Shown: positions 47,505 to 57,912 of the stretch, one piece after another
Numbering within the stretch: the stretch's first letter is position 1
How the letters are laid out: each line of letters opens with the position of its first letter
Origin: Marivirga arenosa
GTDB lineage: Bacteria; Bacteroidota; Bacteroidia; Cytophagales; Cyclobacteriaceae
Assembly (NCBI RefSeq): GCF_030503895.2
Contig: NZ_CP129970.2
Span: 1,366,001-1,430,000, forward strand
Length of the DNA stretch: 64,000 nt
Direction: 5' to 3'
Notes under the pieces: model-generated
Told to the model about the DNA's origin: nothing
Databases searched by the model: none
Seen by the model: only the letters and a program-made list of their open reading frames with translations
Position numbers and translations under genes: made by a program

Positions 47505-50363
47505 TTATTTTCCGCCTTCCATATTAGTTTGCTCAACCGGCTCACCTTTGGCATTAAGCTTTACAATATCATAGCCTAATTTTCTTAAGCCTTCGATATT
47601 TGTAGCTTCATCACCTACCACTACAATTACCATTTGATCGGTTTTGATTCTTTCTTTTGCAATTGCATCAAGGTCTTTTTTAGTCATCTTATTCAAGATT
47701 TTCATTTGATCTTGAACATAATCTTCATCAAGATCATAATGAACTACTCTTCTTAAGAAGCCCGCTTTTTGTCTTGGAGTTTCGTAGTTTAAGGCATCCT
47801 GCTGACCAATAGATTTCTTCATAAAATCAACTTCTGCTTCTGTTACTCCATCTTCTCTATATTTTGTCATTACGGTCATGAATTCATAAACAGAACTATC
47901 AGTAGCATCTGCTTTAACACCTGCACTCGCAGTGAAAGGGCCAGGGTTATCACCAGTATCAAAATAAGAACGTGCTCCATAAGTCCAGCCTTTTTCCTCT
48001 CTTAGTTTTAAGTTAATACGACTGTTGAAAGCACCTCCTAAATTGTAATTCATTAAATAGGCTTTATATGATTCCCCTGTTGGGTCATATTCCATATCCG
48101 TTAAATAACCGATTCTGATTTGAGACTGCGCAGCATCTTTTTTGTCAACCAAATATATTTTAGTTTTCTCAGTATCTGCCTCAAAAGTTAATTTAGGCAT
48201 TTTAACTGCTGGACCTTCCCATTCTTTTAAGAATGATAATTTAGGTAAAATCTCGTCCTGAGAAACATCACCCACTACTACTAGCTCCCCAACGGATGGT
48301 GAATAATAGCTTTTGTAAAATGATTTGATATCTTCTAAAGTAATATTTTCAACTGTTTCAGCTAAGCCAGATGAAGGAACAGAGAAGATGTGATTATCAC
48401 CGTAAATTAGTTTATCATACACAAAACTTGCGATAGCTGCTGGATCAGTTTCACTTGATTTAATACCCTCTATCGTTTGCTTTTTATTTCTTTGGAAATC
48501 TGCTTCATCAAATCTTGGATTCATCAAAGCATCTTCAGCCAATTCTAAGGTTTTATCAATATTCTTCACTAAAGAGCTGATGTATAAATTAGTAGAATTT
48601 TGACCTGCCCCGAATGATATTGAACTTCCAATTTTTCTCAGTTCTTCTTGGAATTCCTCAGAAGTTAAAGAAGTGGTTCCCTCATTCATCATGGCAGCAG
48701 TTAAGCTGGCTAATCCTGCTTTAGTAGGATCATTAGCATCTAACTGATGCCCTCCATTTAAAGTAACCTGAATAGTTACCGTTGGGATTTCTTTGCTTTC
48801 TGTACCAATAATTTTCATGCCATTATCCCAGTTTTCTTTCCATATCTTTGGAACCTTAACCAATGGGCTTTGTCCTGGAGTTGGCTTTTGGCTTCTATCA
48901 TACTTACCATCATCAGGGCGGTTATAGCTTAAACCAGAATAGTCAGTAGTTGGGAAAGGATTTTCTCCTTCTTTTTTAGGCTCATAGTTGTCAGGAGCTG
49001 CTTTCTCTACCTCTTCATTTGGTATAACACTTTGGATAACTGCCGGCTTTCCTTTGATGTATTTATTGAAAACTCTGATAACATCTTCTTTCGTTACCGC
49101 TAAATATCTCTCTAAATCCTTTTGAATATAATCAGGATCATTTCTGAAAGTTTGATAAGAAGCAAGCTGACTTACTTTACCACTTACACTCGCCAAACCA
49201 TTAATGGTGTTGGATTCATAGTTCGCTTTGAATTTTTCAATATCTGCATCCGTTACACCATTCTCTTCAAACTCCTTTAAGATTTCTCTTACTTGGGTCT
49301 CAAAGTCTGATAATTTTTGACCTGGGAATGGTAAAGTAAACATCGTAAACTCTCCCGCTAATTCTGAAGTAGGATGAAAAGTACTTGCTTGTAACGCTTT
49401 CTGTGTTAAAACGAATTTCTTATAGAAATAAGAGCTTTTACCTGCACCTAATATCTCAGAAAGACAATCTAAAGCAGCTTCATCTTCGTGAAATCTTGGT
49501 ACTGTTGGGAAAGTAAATAACAATAAAGGGAAACGAATATTCTTATCCACATAACTTACATATCTGTCCTCATCAATGGTAACTGGATCAAGCTTCATTG
49601 GCTCTACAGCAGGGCCAGATGGAATGCTTCCAAAATACTTCTCCACTTTCTTTACTACTTCTTTAGGATCCACATCACCCCCTACTGTTAAAGTAGCATT
49701 ATTTGGTCCGTACCATCTTAGGAAGAATTTCTTCAAGTCGGATACATCCACTCTATCTAAATCTTCTAGTTTACCGATGGTTAACCATGAATAAGGATGG
49801 CCATAAGGATATAAGGAAGCTGCATTTACTTCTCTGAATAAACCATAAGGACGGTTATTATAATTCTGTCCTTTTTCGTTTTTTACTGTAGCTCTCTGTA
49901 CCTCAAATTTTTCCTGCGTAACCGCTGGTAATAAGAAACCCATTCTATCCGCTTCTAACCAAAGCATTCTATCCAACTGATTACTAGGAACTGTTTCGAA
50001 ATAGTTGGTTCTATCGCGATTCGTTGTTCCGTTTAAACGCCCACCTGACTCGGTTACTAATTTAAAGTGCTCTTCATCGGCTACATTTTCAGATCCCTGA
50101 AACATCATATGCTCAAAAAAGTGAGCAAAACCAGATTTGTTCAATTCTTCTCTAGCAGAACCCACATGATAAGTTACGTCAACATGCACCACAGGATCAG
50201 AATGATCTTCATGAATAATGAGGGTCAGACCATTTTCTAATTCATACTTTTCGTAAGGAATTACGATTTTGCCCTCTACCTGAGGGACTTTTTCAATTAA
50301 TTTCGTTTGAGCAAAAGCCTGTATACTAATAAAGGCTAATACAAACACAAAGATTTTCTTCAT
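47505..50363 (-). CDS. Secreted M16 family zinc peptidase, two-domain
   Basis: I start at the ATG at 50363 (MKKIFVFVLAFIS, signal peptide ending AFAQ), giving 952 residues; the frame extends 12 codons upstream. The first M16 half has the inverted zinc motif HxxEH in HFFEHMMFQG near residue 81, with the downstream Glu region near 155-165 (TVKNEKGQ). A second M16 domain from about 510 lacks HxxEH and serves as the structural half, with the R/Y signature GWTYGARSYFD. Such pitrilysin-like enzymes degrade peptides in the periplasm. No partner gene; it is divergent from the M20 peptidase, and both could process peptides taken up from outside. Confidence 0.92.
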   Translation of the reverse strand: MKKIFVFVLAFISIQAFAQTKLIEKVPQVEGKIVIPYEKYELENGLTLIIHEDHSDPVVHVDVTYHVGSAREELNKSGFAHFFEHMMFQGSENVADEEHFKLVTESGGRLNGTTNRDRTNYFETVPSNQLDRMLWLEADRMGFLLPAVTQEKFEVQRATVKNEKGQNYNNRPYGLFREVNAASLYPYGHPYSWLTIGKLEDLDRVDVSDLKKFFLRWYGPNNATLTVGGDVDPKEVVKKVEKYFGSIPSGPAVEPMKLDPVTIDEDRYVSYVDKNIRFPLLLFTFPTVPRFHEDEAALDCLSEILGAGKSSYFYKKFVLTQKALQASTFHPTSELAGEFTMFTLPFPGQKLSDFETQVREILKEFEENGVTDADIEKFKANYESNTINGLASVSGKVSQLASYQTFRNDPDYIQKDLERYLAVTKEDVIRVFNKYIKGKPAVIQSVIPNEEVEKAAPDNYEPKKEGENPFPTTDYSGLSYNRPDDGKYDRSQKPTPGQSPLVKVPKIWKENWDNGMKIIGTESKEIPTVTIQVTLNGGHQLDANDPTKAGLASLTAAMMNEGTTSLTSEEFQEELRKIGSSISFGAGQNSTNLYISSLVKNIDKTLELAEDALMNPRFDEADFQRNKKQTIEGIKSSETDPAAIASFVYDKLIYGDNHIFSVPSSGLAETVENITLEDIKSFYKSYYSPSVGELVVVGDVSQDEILPKLSFLKEWEGPAVKMPKLTFEADTEKTKIYLVDKKDAAQSQIRIGYLTDMEYDPTGESYKAYLMNYNLGGAFNSRINLKLREEKGWTYGARSYFDTGDNPGPFTASAGVKADATDSSVYEFMTVMTKYREDGVTEAEVDFMKKSIGQQDALNYETPRQKAGFLRRVVHYDLDEDYVQDQMKILNKMTKKDLDAIAKERIKTDQMVIVVVGDEATNIEGLRKLGYDIVKLNAKGEPVEQTNMEGGK

Positions 50364-50500
50364 ATTATTAATAGTTTCGTTTTGGATACAAGTTAGCAAA
50401 AGACTATAAATATTTTGTGATTTAGTTTTAAACTTTTGACTTTAAATAGGTTTATTAAAACAATGCATTATTAATAAGACTAATTTATTAACTTAATCAC

Positions 50501-51796
50501 ATGAAAAGATTTTTTAGCCTTCTCCTCATTATTTCCTATTGCGTTTTAAATCTAAATGCTCAGAACAATAAAACAGAAAAAAAACTGCTTGCTTCAGTTG
50601 ATCAGCATAATGAATATTATACAGAGCTTCTCAAGAAGATAGTAAACATGAACAGTGGCACCATGAACTTTGAAGGGGTGCAAGCAGTGGGAATGGTATT
50701 AAGAGCAGAGTTTGACAAACTGGGTATGGAAACGGAGTGGTTGCCAGGAGAAAGTTTTAATCGAGCAGGTCATCTAGTGGCTAGAACTAAGGGGAAAAAA
50801 GGCCCTAAACTTTTGCTTATAGGTCATCTAGACACCGTTTTTGAACCAGATAGTCCTTTTCAAAAATATGAGATGCAAGATGGAAATATTCTAAAAGGCC
50901 CTGGAGTAGCAGATATGAAAGGTGGAGATGTGATTATACTAATGGCGCTTAAGGCTTTGAAGGAAGCAAAGCTTTTAGAGGATATGCAAATAGAGGTAGT
51001 CATGACGGGTGATGAAGAAAAAAGTGGTAGCCCAATCGAATTGTCTAAAAAAGCATTGACCGATGCAGCAAAATGGGCTGAGATAGCTTTAGCTTTTGAA
51101 AATGCAGATGGTGATCCTAAAACTATAGTTGTTTCACGAAGAGGTTCATCCGGATGGAGCTTAAATGTGAAAGGAAATGCAGCTCATTCTTCTCAAGTTT
51201 TTTCGGATAAAGTAGGTGTTGGAGCTGTTTACGAAGCCGCAAGAATATTAAACGAATTTTATGTTCAGCTATCAAAAGAGGAAAACCTCACTTTCAACCC
51301 TGGGGTTATTTTAGGTGGAACTTCCGTTCAATACGATGAAGGAGAAAGCGGAGGTACTGCCTATGGCAAAACGAATGTAGTGGCTCAAGAGGTAAAGGTA
51401 AGTGGAGACATAAGAGCGGTTTCATTGGAGCAATTGAAAAGGGCGAAAAAAATCATGCAAGAAATAGTCGCTGATAATTATCCCGGAACCTCGGCAAAAT
51501 TAGTTTTTAAAGAGGGGGGTTATCCTCCACTTGCACCATCAGAGGGAAATCGTGAATTGTTAGAAAAATATAATCAAGTAAGTCAAGATTTAGGCTTTGG
51601 TGAAGTGGTAGCTGTTAACCCAAGAAATGCGGGTGCTGCGGATGTTTCTTTTACATCTGGCTATGTTGCCATGGCCATAGATGGGATGGGATTGAGTGGA
51701 GCTGATGATCATACTATAAATGAAACTGGAGATTTAAGTAAGCTCAGCATGCAAGCAAAAAGAGCTGCTTTTTTAATGTATCGATTGATGGAATAG
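50501..51796 (+). CDS. Secreted M20 metallopeptidase, glutamate carboxypeptidase-like
   Basis: The 431-residue protein has a signal peptide (residues 1-21, ending LNAQ). Zinc-ligand motifs are LLIGHLDTV near residue 109, GPGVADMKGG near 138, the catalytic Glu pair in GDEEKSG near 171, AFENADGD near 205 and the final His in GADDHTINE near 408. The arrangement is that of the M20 di-zinc peptidases, closest in layout to carboxypeptidase G2/glutamate carboxypeptidase. It is followed after 21 bases by a metallo-beta-lactamase-fold gene, likely in the same transcript. Confidence 0.92.
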   Translation: MKRFFSLLLIISYCVLNLNAQNNKTEKKLLASVDQHNEYYTELLKKIVNMNSGTMNFEGVQAVGMVLRAEFDKLGMETEWLPGESFNRAGHLVARTKGKKGPKLLLIGHLDTVFEPDSPFQKYEMQDGNILKGPGVADMKGGDVIILMALKALKEAKLLEDMQIEVVMTGDEEKSGSPIELSKKALTDAAKWAEIALAFENADGDPKTIVVSRRGSSGWSLNVKGNAAHSSQVFSDKVGVGAVYEAARILNEFYVQLSKEENLTFNPGVILGGTSVQYDEGESGGTAYGKTNVVAQEVKVSGDIRAVSLEQLKRAKKIMQEIVADNYPGTSAKLVFKEGGYPPLAPSEGNRELLEKYNQVSQDLGFGEVVAVNPRNAGAADVSFTSGYVAMAIDGMGLSGADDHTINETGDLSKLSMQAKRAAFLMYRLME

Positions 51797-51817
51797 AATC
51801 TCATTAAATTAACTATT

Positions 51818-52711
51818 ATGAAAAAACTTGCATTATTATCCTTAGCAATTTTATCAATTCTTAACTATGGATCAGCACAAAAAGATGAAGTTGAATTAAA
51901 GCCTACTAAAGTTTCTGAACACGTTTACATGCTTGAAGGTAGGGGTGGAAATATAGGACTTACTATCGGAGAAGATGGGGTTGCTATTATAGATAATCAA
52001 TTTGCTGATCTTTCTGAGAAAATTCAAAATGCAATATTAGAATTAGGTGGAGGAAAGGTTGATTATGTCATCAATACTCATCTTCATGGTGATCATACAG
52101 GAGGAAATGAAAATTTTTCTGAAAATGGAGCCACAATAATCGCTCAGCAAAATGTTAGAGAAAGACTAAGCAAGGAGCAGCATAATGAATTATGGGAAAG
52201 AACTACGCCCGCAAGACCAAAAGCTGCATTACCCGTAATCACTTTTGAAAAGTCTATCAATTTATACTTCAATAATAACGAGCTATACATTTTTCATGCT
52301 GCTTCTGGACATACTGATGGAGATGCTGCGATATTTTTTAAAGATGAAAATGTAATTCATGTTGGAGATAATTTTGTTACCTATGGATTCCCATTTATTG
52401 ATAAATATTCTGGTGGCACCTTAAATGGTATGATTGATTTTAATGAGCAGGTTTTGAAAATAATTGATGAAGATACCAAGATTATACCTGGACATGGAGC
52501 TTTATCAAAAAAAGAAGATTTAAAGGCATTTAATAATCTCTTAACAGAAATTCGAGAACTTTTGCTAAATGAAATAAGGGCTGGAAAAACAGTTAAAGAA
52601 GCTATTGAGGCAAAGCCGCTTGCTAAATATGAAGAAGAATGGGGAGGAAACTTTATCAGTTCAGATAACTTCATCCTACTAACTTGGGACGACTTAAAAG
52701 CCAATAATTAA
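51818..52711 (+). CDS. Secreted metallo-beta-lactamase-fold hydrolase
   Basis: The 297-residue protein has a signal peptide (residues 1-20, ending GSAQ) and the metal motif THLHGDHTGG near residue 87-96, with later ligands in AASGHTDGDA and IIPGHGALS. It is of the periplasmic MBL-fold/cyclase type rather than a proven beta-lactamase, as it lacks class B-specific context. It lies 21 bases after the M20 peptidase, which suggests a shared role in degrading exported compounds. It converges on the permease gene with only 5 bases between stops. Confidence 0.9.
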   Translation: MKKLALLSLAILSILNYGSAQKDEVELKPTKVSEHVYMLEGRGGNIGLTIGEDGVAIIDNQFADLSEKIQNAILELGGGKVDYVINTHLHGDHTGGNENFSENGATIIAQQNVRERLSKEQHNELWERTTPARPKAALPVITFEKSINLYFNNNELYIFHAASGHTDGDAAIFFKDENVIHVGDNFVTYGFPFIDKYSGGTLNGMIDFNEQVLKIIDEDTKIIPGHGALSKKEDLKAFNNLLTEIRELLLNEIRAGKTVKEAIEAKPLAKYEEEWGGNFISSDNFILLTWDDLKANN

Positions 52712-52716
52712 ATTAT

Positions 52717-53976
52717 TTACCTTAACTTCTTTAGTATATAAGGTCTGAAAACGAAAATAGATACAGTGACAATTACTAGCGCTCCGATTGCATAAGGATT
52801 TTTTTTCAGCTGTTCGATAATATCTGCTATCACTGCTAATCCACAACCTATTGCCCCAACTAAACTAATCCACCTGTATTTTACCTTTTGTTGAAATGCA
52901 ATCAAATTGACTGTACCAAAAGTGAATAAGAATATAATACTGGCCGCATCAACCAAACTACCTAGGCTGCCAATTACTGCTAATAAAATCGCTACTCCTG
53001 CAATACTTAATAATGCATAAATGGGTATGTTGGATTTATTTTCAATAGCAAAAATATTAGGTAAATCTTTCTTTTTCGCTACATTCTCCATCAATCTCGC
53101 TGTTGAAAATAAGGTAGCATTTATGGCCGATCCTGTAGAAAAAGCTGCTGCTATTGTAACTACCACTAAACCCGTAAAACCCATTGCCTTTTTACCTGCA
53201 ACTGATAATGCTACTTCCTTTTTCTCAATTAAAGTTTCGGCCCCTACTAGCATGGAAGTCCCAAATGTGACCAAGAGGTAAATAATAATAACAGCAATTA
53301 CAGCCCAAATTGTAGCTTTAGGAAGGGTTACATTAGGGTTTTTTAAATCTTCATAATCATAAGAAAGCAATTGAAACCCTTCATAGGCCATAAATATTGT
53401 ACCAGCACCGATCAAAGATGCGTGCCATGGTTTTGGAGAAATACCTTCAGTTAAATTTTCGGGTGACCACATCCATAAACCAATGGAAGCCAAACCTAAA
53501 AGAACAAAAAGTTTCCCATAAACTGTTATGATTTCAAGCTTTGAAGCACTACCTACTCCTTTCAAATTTACTGCGGTAAGAGCTGCAATGATAGCCAATG
53601 CTAAAACTCGGGGAAGCCAAGCACCCAGATTAAAAATATGCGCCACATAATGTCCAAAAGTAAAAGCATAAACTGAAAGTGTAAGGATATAACCTAAAAT
53701 TAAAATCCAAGATAAACTACCTGCAAATCCTGTACGATTAATCTTCCTTAAAAAGGTAAAAGCACCCCCGCCTTCATTGTATTGGAGTGATAGCTGGCTG
53801 TAACTATGAGCCGAAACTAGTGCAATTAAGCCTGCTAGTAAAAAACTAAGCCAAGCCCACTGTCCTGCTGTTTGAATAATTACACCTAAAACTGAAAAAA
53901 TTCCTCCACCCACCATACCACCTACAGCCATTGACCAAGTGGCATTAAAATTCATCTTTTTATTATTTGAACTCAT
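52717..53976 (-). CDS. APC-superfamily amino acid permease
   Basis: The 419-residue membrane protein has about eleven to twelve hydrophobic helices and the APC start motif MAVGGMVGGGIFSVLGVII near residues 16-34, in which the unwound glycine segment binds the substrate amino-acid backbone. FMAYEGFQLLSYDYEDLKNP in the middle is typical of the YfnA/cationic amino acid branch. Substrate unknown. The SpoIIAA-like gene lies upstream on the same strand, 88 bases away. Confidence 0.9.
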   Translation of the reverse strand: MSSNNKKMNFNATWSMAVGGMVGGGIFSVLGVIIQTAGQWAWLSFLLAGLIALVSAHSYSQLSLQYNEGGGAFTFLRKINRTGFAGSLSWILILGYILTLSVYAFTFGHYVAHIFNLGAWLPRVLALAIIAALTAVNLKGVGSASKLEIITVYGKLFVLLGLASIGLWMWSPENLTEGISPKPWHASLIGAGTIFMAYEGFQLLSYDYEDLKNPNVTLPKATIWAVIAVIIIYLLVTFGTSMLVGAETLIEKKEVALSVAGKKAMGFTGLVVVTIAAAFSTGSAINATLFSTARLMENVAKKKDLPNIFAIENKSNIPIYALLSIAGVAILLAVIGSLGSLVDAASIIFLFTFGTVNLIAFQQKVKYRWISLVGAIGCGLAVIADIIEQLKKNPYAIGALVIVTVSIFVFRPYILKKLR

Positions 53977-54064
53977 AAATTATACAATTATGCATCACTC
54001 CTCATCAGAGGCTTATAAATTATGGTTGATGATTTTTCAAAAAATTAGGTTTAATTTCAAAATG

Positions 54065-54451
54065 CTATTCATGCATATTCACAAACTTCATGGCTTCATC
54101 CATCTGGGAGACATCAAAATATCTTTCGTATCTTCCTTCGCGAGCCCTTTCAAAAAACAAATTATCAATTGGAATTAAAGCTTTTAAAATTTTTGAGTGC
54201 GCTACAATGGCAAAATGCCCAAGCTTCTTAAAGTTTCTCAAAGTCCAAATACCATCTTCCATAAAAGCTTTTACACTGCTATGCCCTATTTTGAATTCAT
54301 CTAGTTTTACTAGAACATTTACATGGTCGTATCCACGTTTTATCTTTTCATCAAATAGTTTTTGAAAAAGCTTTTCATCATTTTCAGTAAAACCATCAAT
54401 AACTTCCAGCGCTAAGCTATTATTAGCACTTGTTTTTAGTTGTTCTATCAT
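54065..54451 (-). CDS. SpoIIAA-like (STAS-fold) protein
   Basis: The 128-residue protein fits the SpoIIAA-like family (PF11964): an ALEVIDGFTENDEK start, then DHVNVLVKLDEFK, GHFAIVAHSKILKAL and a late RYFDVSQMDEAMKFV. These proteins have a CRAL-TRIO/STAS-like fold and are often found near stress or membrane-lipid genes; no phosphorylation site is proved. It lies between the permease and the TPP enzyme, all on the minus strand, perhaps one unit. Confidence 0.8.
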   Translation of the reverse strand: MIEQLKTSANNSLALEVIDGFTENDEKLFQKLFDEKIKRGYDHVNVLVKLDEFKIGHSSVKAFMEDGIWTLRNFKKLGHFAIVAHSKILKALIPIDNLFFERAREGRYERYFDVSQMDEAMKFVNMHE

Positions 54452-54542
54452 AATGATTAACTTTTGGTATTCATTATAATTAACGCATTCTACCTAAGAA
54501 GTTACAAGTGTAGGATAGTATTTTCCGTGATCTGAAAGTCTA

Positions 54543-56294
54543 TTAATTAAGCTCTTTGTCAATAAAAGATAAAAGCTCATTTTTAATGTTTTCCCAATTT
54601 TTTTGATCTCCTTTTGCCGCTCTTAATCCTTCTTTAATTTTAGAAAAAGCGAAATTTTTAGCCATCTCAAAATTAATATTTGGTGGCAACGAAAGTTCGC
54701 CTCCGTTAACACGTGCATCCACAATAACAGGCTTTGAGGATTGACTTGCTTCAAGTATTGCCTGTTCGACATTATTTGTGTCTTCTAGCTTTATGCCATG
54801 GCCTCCTACTAAATCTGCAAAAGCAGCAAAATCAAAATTCTTTACTTCCAATGCATCATAATTGGGGCTCAACCCTGCCTCTTCCATTTCAATTTTTACG
54901 AAGCCTAATTCCTCATTACTTAAAACAATGATTTTAATTGGTAAGCCATATTCCACTGCTGTAGAAAAATCATGTAAAGTCATATGAAAAGCACCATCAC
55001 CAACTAATGCCCAAATTTCTCGATTAGGAAATTGAATTTGAGCTCCAATCGCTGCAGGTATACCTACAGCCATTGATCCGTGGTTAAAAGCGCCAATTAA
55101 TCTTCTTTCTGAATGAAAATTCATAAAATTACTAGCCCAAATAGCAGATGTACCTGTATCGATTACAAATACCGCATCCTTGGACGCTTTATCACTGATT
55201 TCTTTTGCCACTACTTGAGGATGCAAAACTTTAAAATCCGATTCTGAGGAAGATATTTTTCCATTATGCTTTATCCATTTTTTAAAATCTTTATTTAAGG
55301 CATTAACCCATTGAGGATCCCTTTTTAATTTACATTTTTCATTAAGGTATTCTAAGGCATCCTTAATGTCAGAATGGATTCCAAGATCAACAGAAGTTCT
55401 ATTTCCAATATTTTCAGGCCGGATATCTATTTGTATAGTTTTGGTACCATGTGGTAAGTATTCTGAATAAGGAAAATCTGTCCCTAGCATAATAAGTAAA
55501 TCACAATCCATTACCGCTTTATAACCTGATGGATTTCCTATTAAACCCGTTAACCCTACAACATTCTCCGTGCTATGATCAAATATATCTGAGGCTTTTA
55601 CGGTATGGGTGATGGGGGCATTCAATAGTTTTGAAAACTTTATGACTTCCTCTTTAGAATTTCTACATCCTACCCCTGCTAATATGCCTACCTTTTTAGC
55701 TTGGTTGATAAGCTCAGCAGCTTCTTCTAATACTTTTATCTCAGCAGTAATTTTTGAATTAGACCTGAATGACTTTTGCAAAAAATCTTGATTAGCAGCG
55801 GGTAATTCTGCAATATCAGCAGGCAACTCAATTCTACAAACTGCCTTATAATTAACAGCTATTCTGATTGCCCTAAGGATAACTTTGGGGGCTTCTTCGG
55901 GAGATCGTATGACTGCTTGATATTCACATATATCATCAAAAATCTTCGTTAAATTTACTTCCTGATGATAATTAGTACCTAGATACTCCGTTGGTATTTG
56001 CCCCGTAATAGCAACCACTGGGCTTCTTTCCTTTTTTGCATTGTAAAGCCCATTAATTAAGTGTAAAGCCCCAGGGCCTACGGTGCTGGCGCATACACCA
56101 AAATTGTCCCCTAATTCACCTTGTGCAAAAGCTGCAAATGAAGCATTTCCTTCATGCTTCATCTTTACCCATTTTATTTGGTCTTGATTTCCAATGGCAG
56201 AGACCAAGGGATTTAAAGCATCGCCTGCTACGCCAAAAATATGTTTTACTCCTTCTTGTTTAAGGATTTCTAAAAGTTGTTCCGATACATTCAT
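54543..56294 (-). CDS. Thiamine-pyrophosphate enzyme, pyruvate oxidase/dehydrogenase (PoxB)-like
   Basis: The 583-residue protein has the three-domain TPP fold: N-terminal PYR domain with the catalytic Glu in KMKHEGNASFAAFAQGE near residue 48, a central FAD/ADP-binding-like domain, and a C-terminal PP domain with GDGAFHMTLHDF and the Asn in VLSNEELGFVK. Length and sequence style match pyruvate oxidase/PoxB-type enzymes, which convert pyruvate to acetate and carbon dioxide. Acetolactate synthase is the main alternative, but no ilvN or amino acid genes are near. It is preceded by a PAS kinase gene 249 bases upstream with nothing recognisable between. Confidence 0.88.
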   Translation of the reverse strand: MNVSEQLLEILKQEGVKHIFGVAGDALNPLVSAIGNQDQIKWVKMKHEGNASFAAFAQGELGDNFGVCASTVGPGALHLINGLYNAKKERSPVVAITGQIPTEYLGTNYHQEVNLTKIFDDICEYQAVIRSPEEAPKVILRAIRIAVNYKAVCRIELPADIAELPAANQDFLQKSFRSNSKITAEIKVLEEAAELINQAKKVGILAGVGCRNSKEEVIKFSKLLNAPITHTVKASDIFDHSTENVVGLTGLIGNPSGYKAVMDCDLLIMLGTDFPYSEYLPHGTKTIQIDIRPENIGNRTSVDLGIHSDIKDALEYLNEKCKLKRDPQWVNALNKDFKKWIKHNGKISSSESDFKVLHPQVVAKEISDKASKDAVFVIDTGTSAIWASNFMNFHSERRLIGAFNHGSMAVGIPAAIGAQIQFPNREIWALVGDGAFHMTLHDFSTAVEYGLPIKIIVLSNEELGFVKIEMEEAGLSPNYDALEVKNFDFAAFADLVGGHGIKLEDTNNVEQAILEASQSSKPVIVDARVNGGELSLPPNINFEMAKNFAFSKIKEGLRAAKGDQKNWENIKNELLSFIDKELN

Positions 56295-56543
56295 AGTTTA
56301 AAAAGTATACTAAAGGAACGACTCAAAAATGAAGTTGTTTATATCATTTCTTTAATCAGGTTTCATGAAACCAGCAGTTGATCAAAAGATAAATTTGCTT
56401 CGCCAATTTGAATTGAATAAGATGTACAATTACAAAAACACTTTTTTTTCTATTACTGATTAATCAGTTTATTTTCTATTCATACTGGATGCTGACAAAA
56501 TGAGAATTTTTTGCGATCGACTGCAAATAAATTTAACATGCGA

Positions 56544-57731
56544 TTAATCATGATTGTACATAGGCAATGTAAAGCTAAATTCTGTTCCATTTCCCTCAGT
56601 ACTTTCAGCCCATATTTCTCCACCATTTCTATCTACGAACTCTTTACAGATCAACAAACCTAATCCTGAGCCTTTTTCCTTATCTGTTCCCGCTGTGCTA
56701 TTAATTTTTGAGATATCAAATAAAGATTCAAGCTTTTCTTTGTTCATGCCAACTCCATTATCACTTACAGACACTTTTATAAAATGCTCATTTGGCGTAG
56801 CATTAATGGTAATATTTCCTCCTCTATGGGTAAACTTTACTGCATTCGAAATCAAGTTTCTCAAAATAAGGCGCAACATATTTTCATCTGCATGTGCGCT
56901 TATACCATCTTTAGGAGTAAAATCAATGCTTATTTCTTTAGAATGCCATAGCGGTTTTTTCAACTCAATTACATTAAGCATCACCTCATTTATATCTATT
57001 TTCTTCGGATCAAAACTCAACTGACCAGTTTGTGATTGGGACCAGTTTAATAAGTTTTCTAATAGAATTATACCGCTTCTTGTGGAAGAAGAAATCAAAG
57101 TAGCATACTCTTTAGCCTTGGCTATCTCATTATTTCTCAACTGCTTAAGCATAAGTTCAGAAAGGCTTTTTAAATTATTGAAGGGCCCTCTAATATCATG
57201 AGCTATAATTGAAAATAATTTATCTTTTGTGTTGTTAAGCTCGCATAATTTCTTTTCGCTTTCTTTAATAATTCGTTCGGCTTCTTTTCTTTTTGTTACA
57301 TCTCGAATAATCATAGAAGTACGTTTAAGCCCTTCACTATTCGTAAAGACATTACTTGTATATTCTCCTATAAACTTAATCCCTCCCTTTTTCACAAAAA
57401 TCAATTCTCCTTCAACATAGCCTTCCTCTTTTCGTTTTTGCAAAGCTTTCTTTAAGGATTCTTGCGATGAATCAACTAATAAATCACGGCCTCCCTTATA
57501 AATTTCTTCTTCAGTCCAACCAAACAAATCACATCCTGCCTGATTTACAGAATGAATACTTCCATCAGGAGAAGTAATCAATAAGGCATCAGAACTATTC
57601 TCGTAAAATAGCCGATATATCGTTTCCTGATCGAGAACTTCTTGCTCACGCTTTTTACAGGCTTCTAATTCATTTTTTAAATGAATAACTTCCTCTTCTA
57701 ATTCTTTATAATGTTGGTTAAAATCAGACAT
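56544..57731 (-). CDS. Soluble PAS-domain histidine kinase
   Basis: The 395-residue protein has no TM helix: an N-terminal coiled coil (1-40), a PAS/PAC unit (about 40-155, DALLITSPDGSIHSVNQAG, GEYTSNVFTNSEG), a HisKA with His in SIIAHDIRGPFNNLK near residue 176, and an ATPase domain with NLISNAVKFTHRGGN, DNGVGMN and GSGLGLLICKEF. It is cytoplasmic, so it probably senses an internal cue. No response regulator is adjacent, which makes it an orphan. Confidence 0.92.
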   Translation of the reverse strand: MSDFNQHYKELEEEVIHLKNELEACKKREQEVLDQETIYRLFYENSSDALLITSPDGSIHSVNQAGCDLFGWTEEEIYKGGRDLLVDSSQESLKKALQKRKEEGYVEGELIFVKKGGIKFIGEYTSNVFTNSEGLKRTSMIIRDVTKRKEAERIIKESEKKLCELNNTKDKLFSIIAHDIRGPFNNLKSLSELMLKQLRNNEIAKAKEYATLISSSTRSGIILLENLLNWSQSQTGQLSFDPKKIDINEVMLNVIELKKPLWHSKEISIDFTPKDGISAHADENMLRLILRNLISNAVKFTHRGGNITINATPNEHFIKVSVSDNGVGMNKEKLESLFDISKINSTAGTDKEKGSGLGLLICKEFVDRNGGEIWAESTEGNGTEFSFTLPMYNHD

Positions 57732-57912
57732 ATCCTCTATTTGCTGTGAATAATTTCGGGTTGGATATAGTTTTTATCATATTGTATAATAGCAATATAT
57801 AAAATATTATGATAAAAATGCTGTAAACCAGATAGATAGATATAGAGATTGGGTTTAAAGGAAAACTACCGTTAGATTAATTTATATGAAATAGTTCTTT
57901 GGTCTTTTCAAA

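Noticed and set aside
56554-57024. 156-codon plus-strand ORF within the PAS kinase
   Set aside because: Long only because of codon bias opposite the kinase gene; the kinase motifs are clear on the minus strand.
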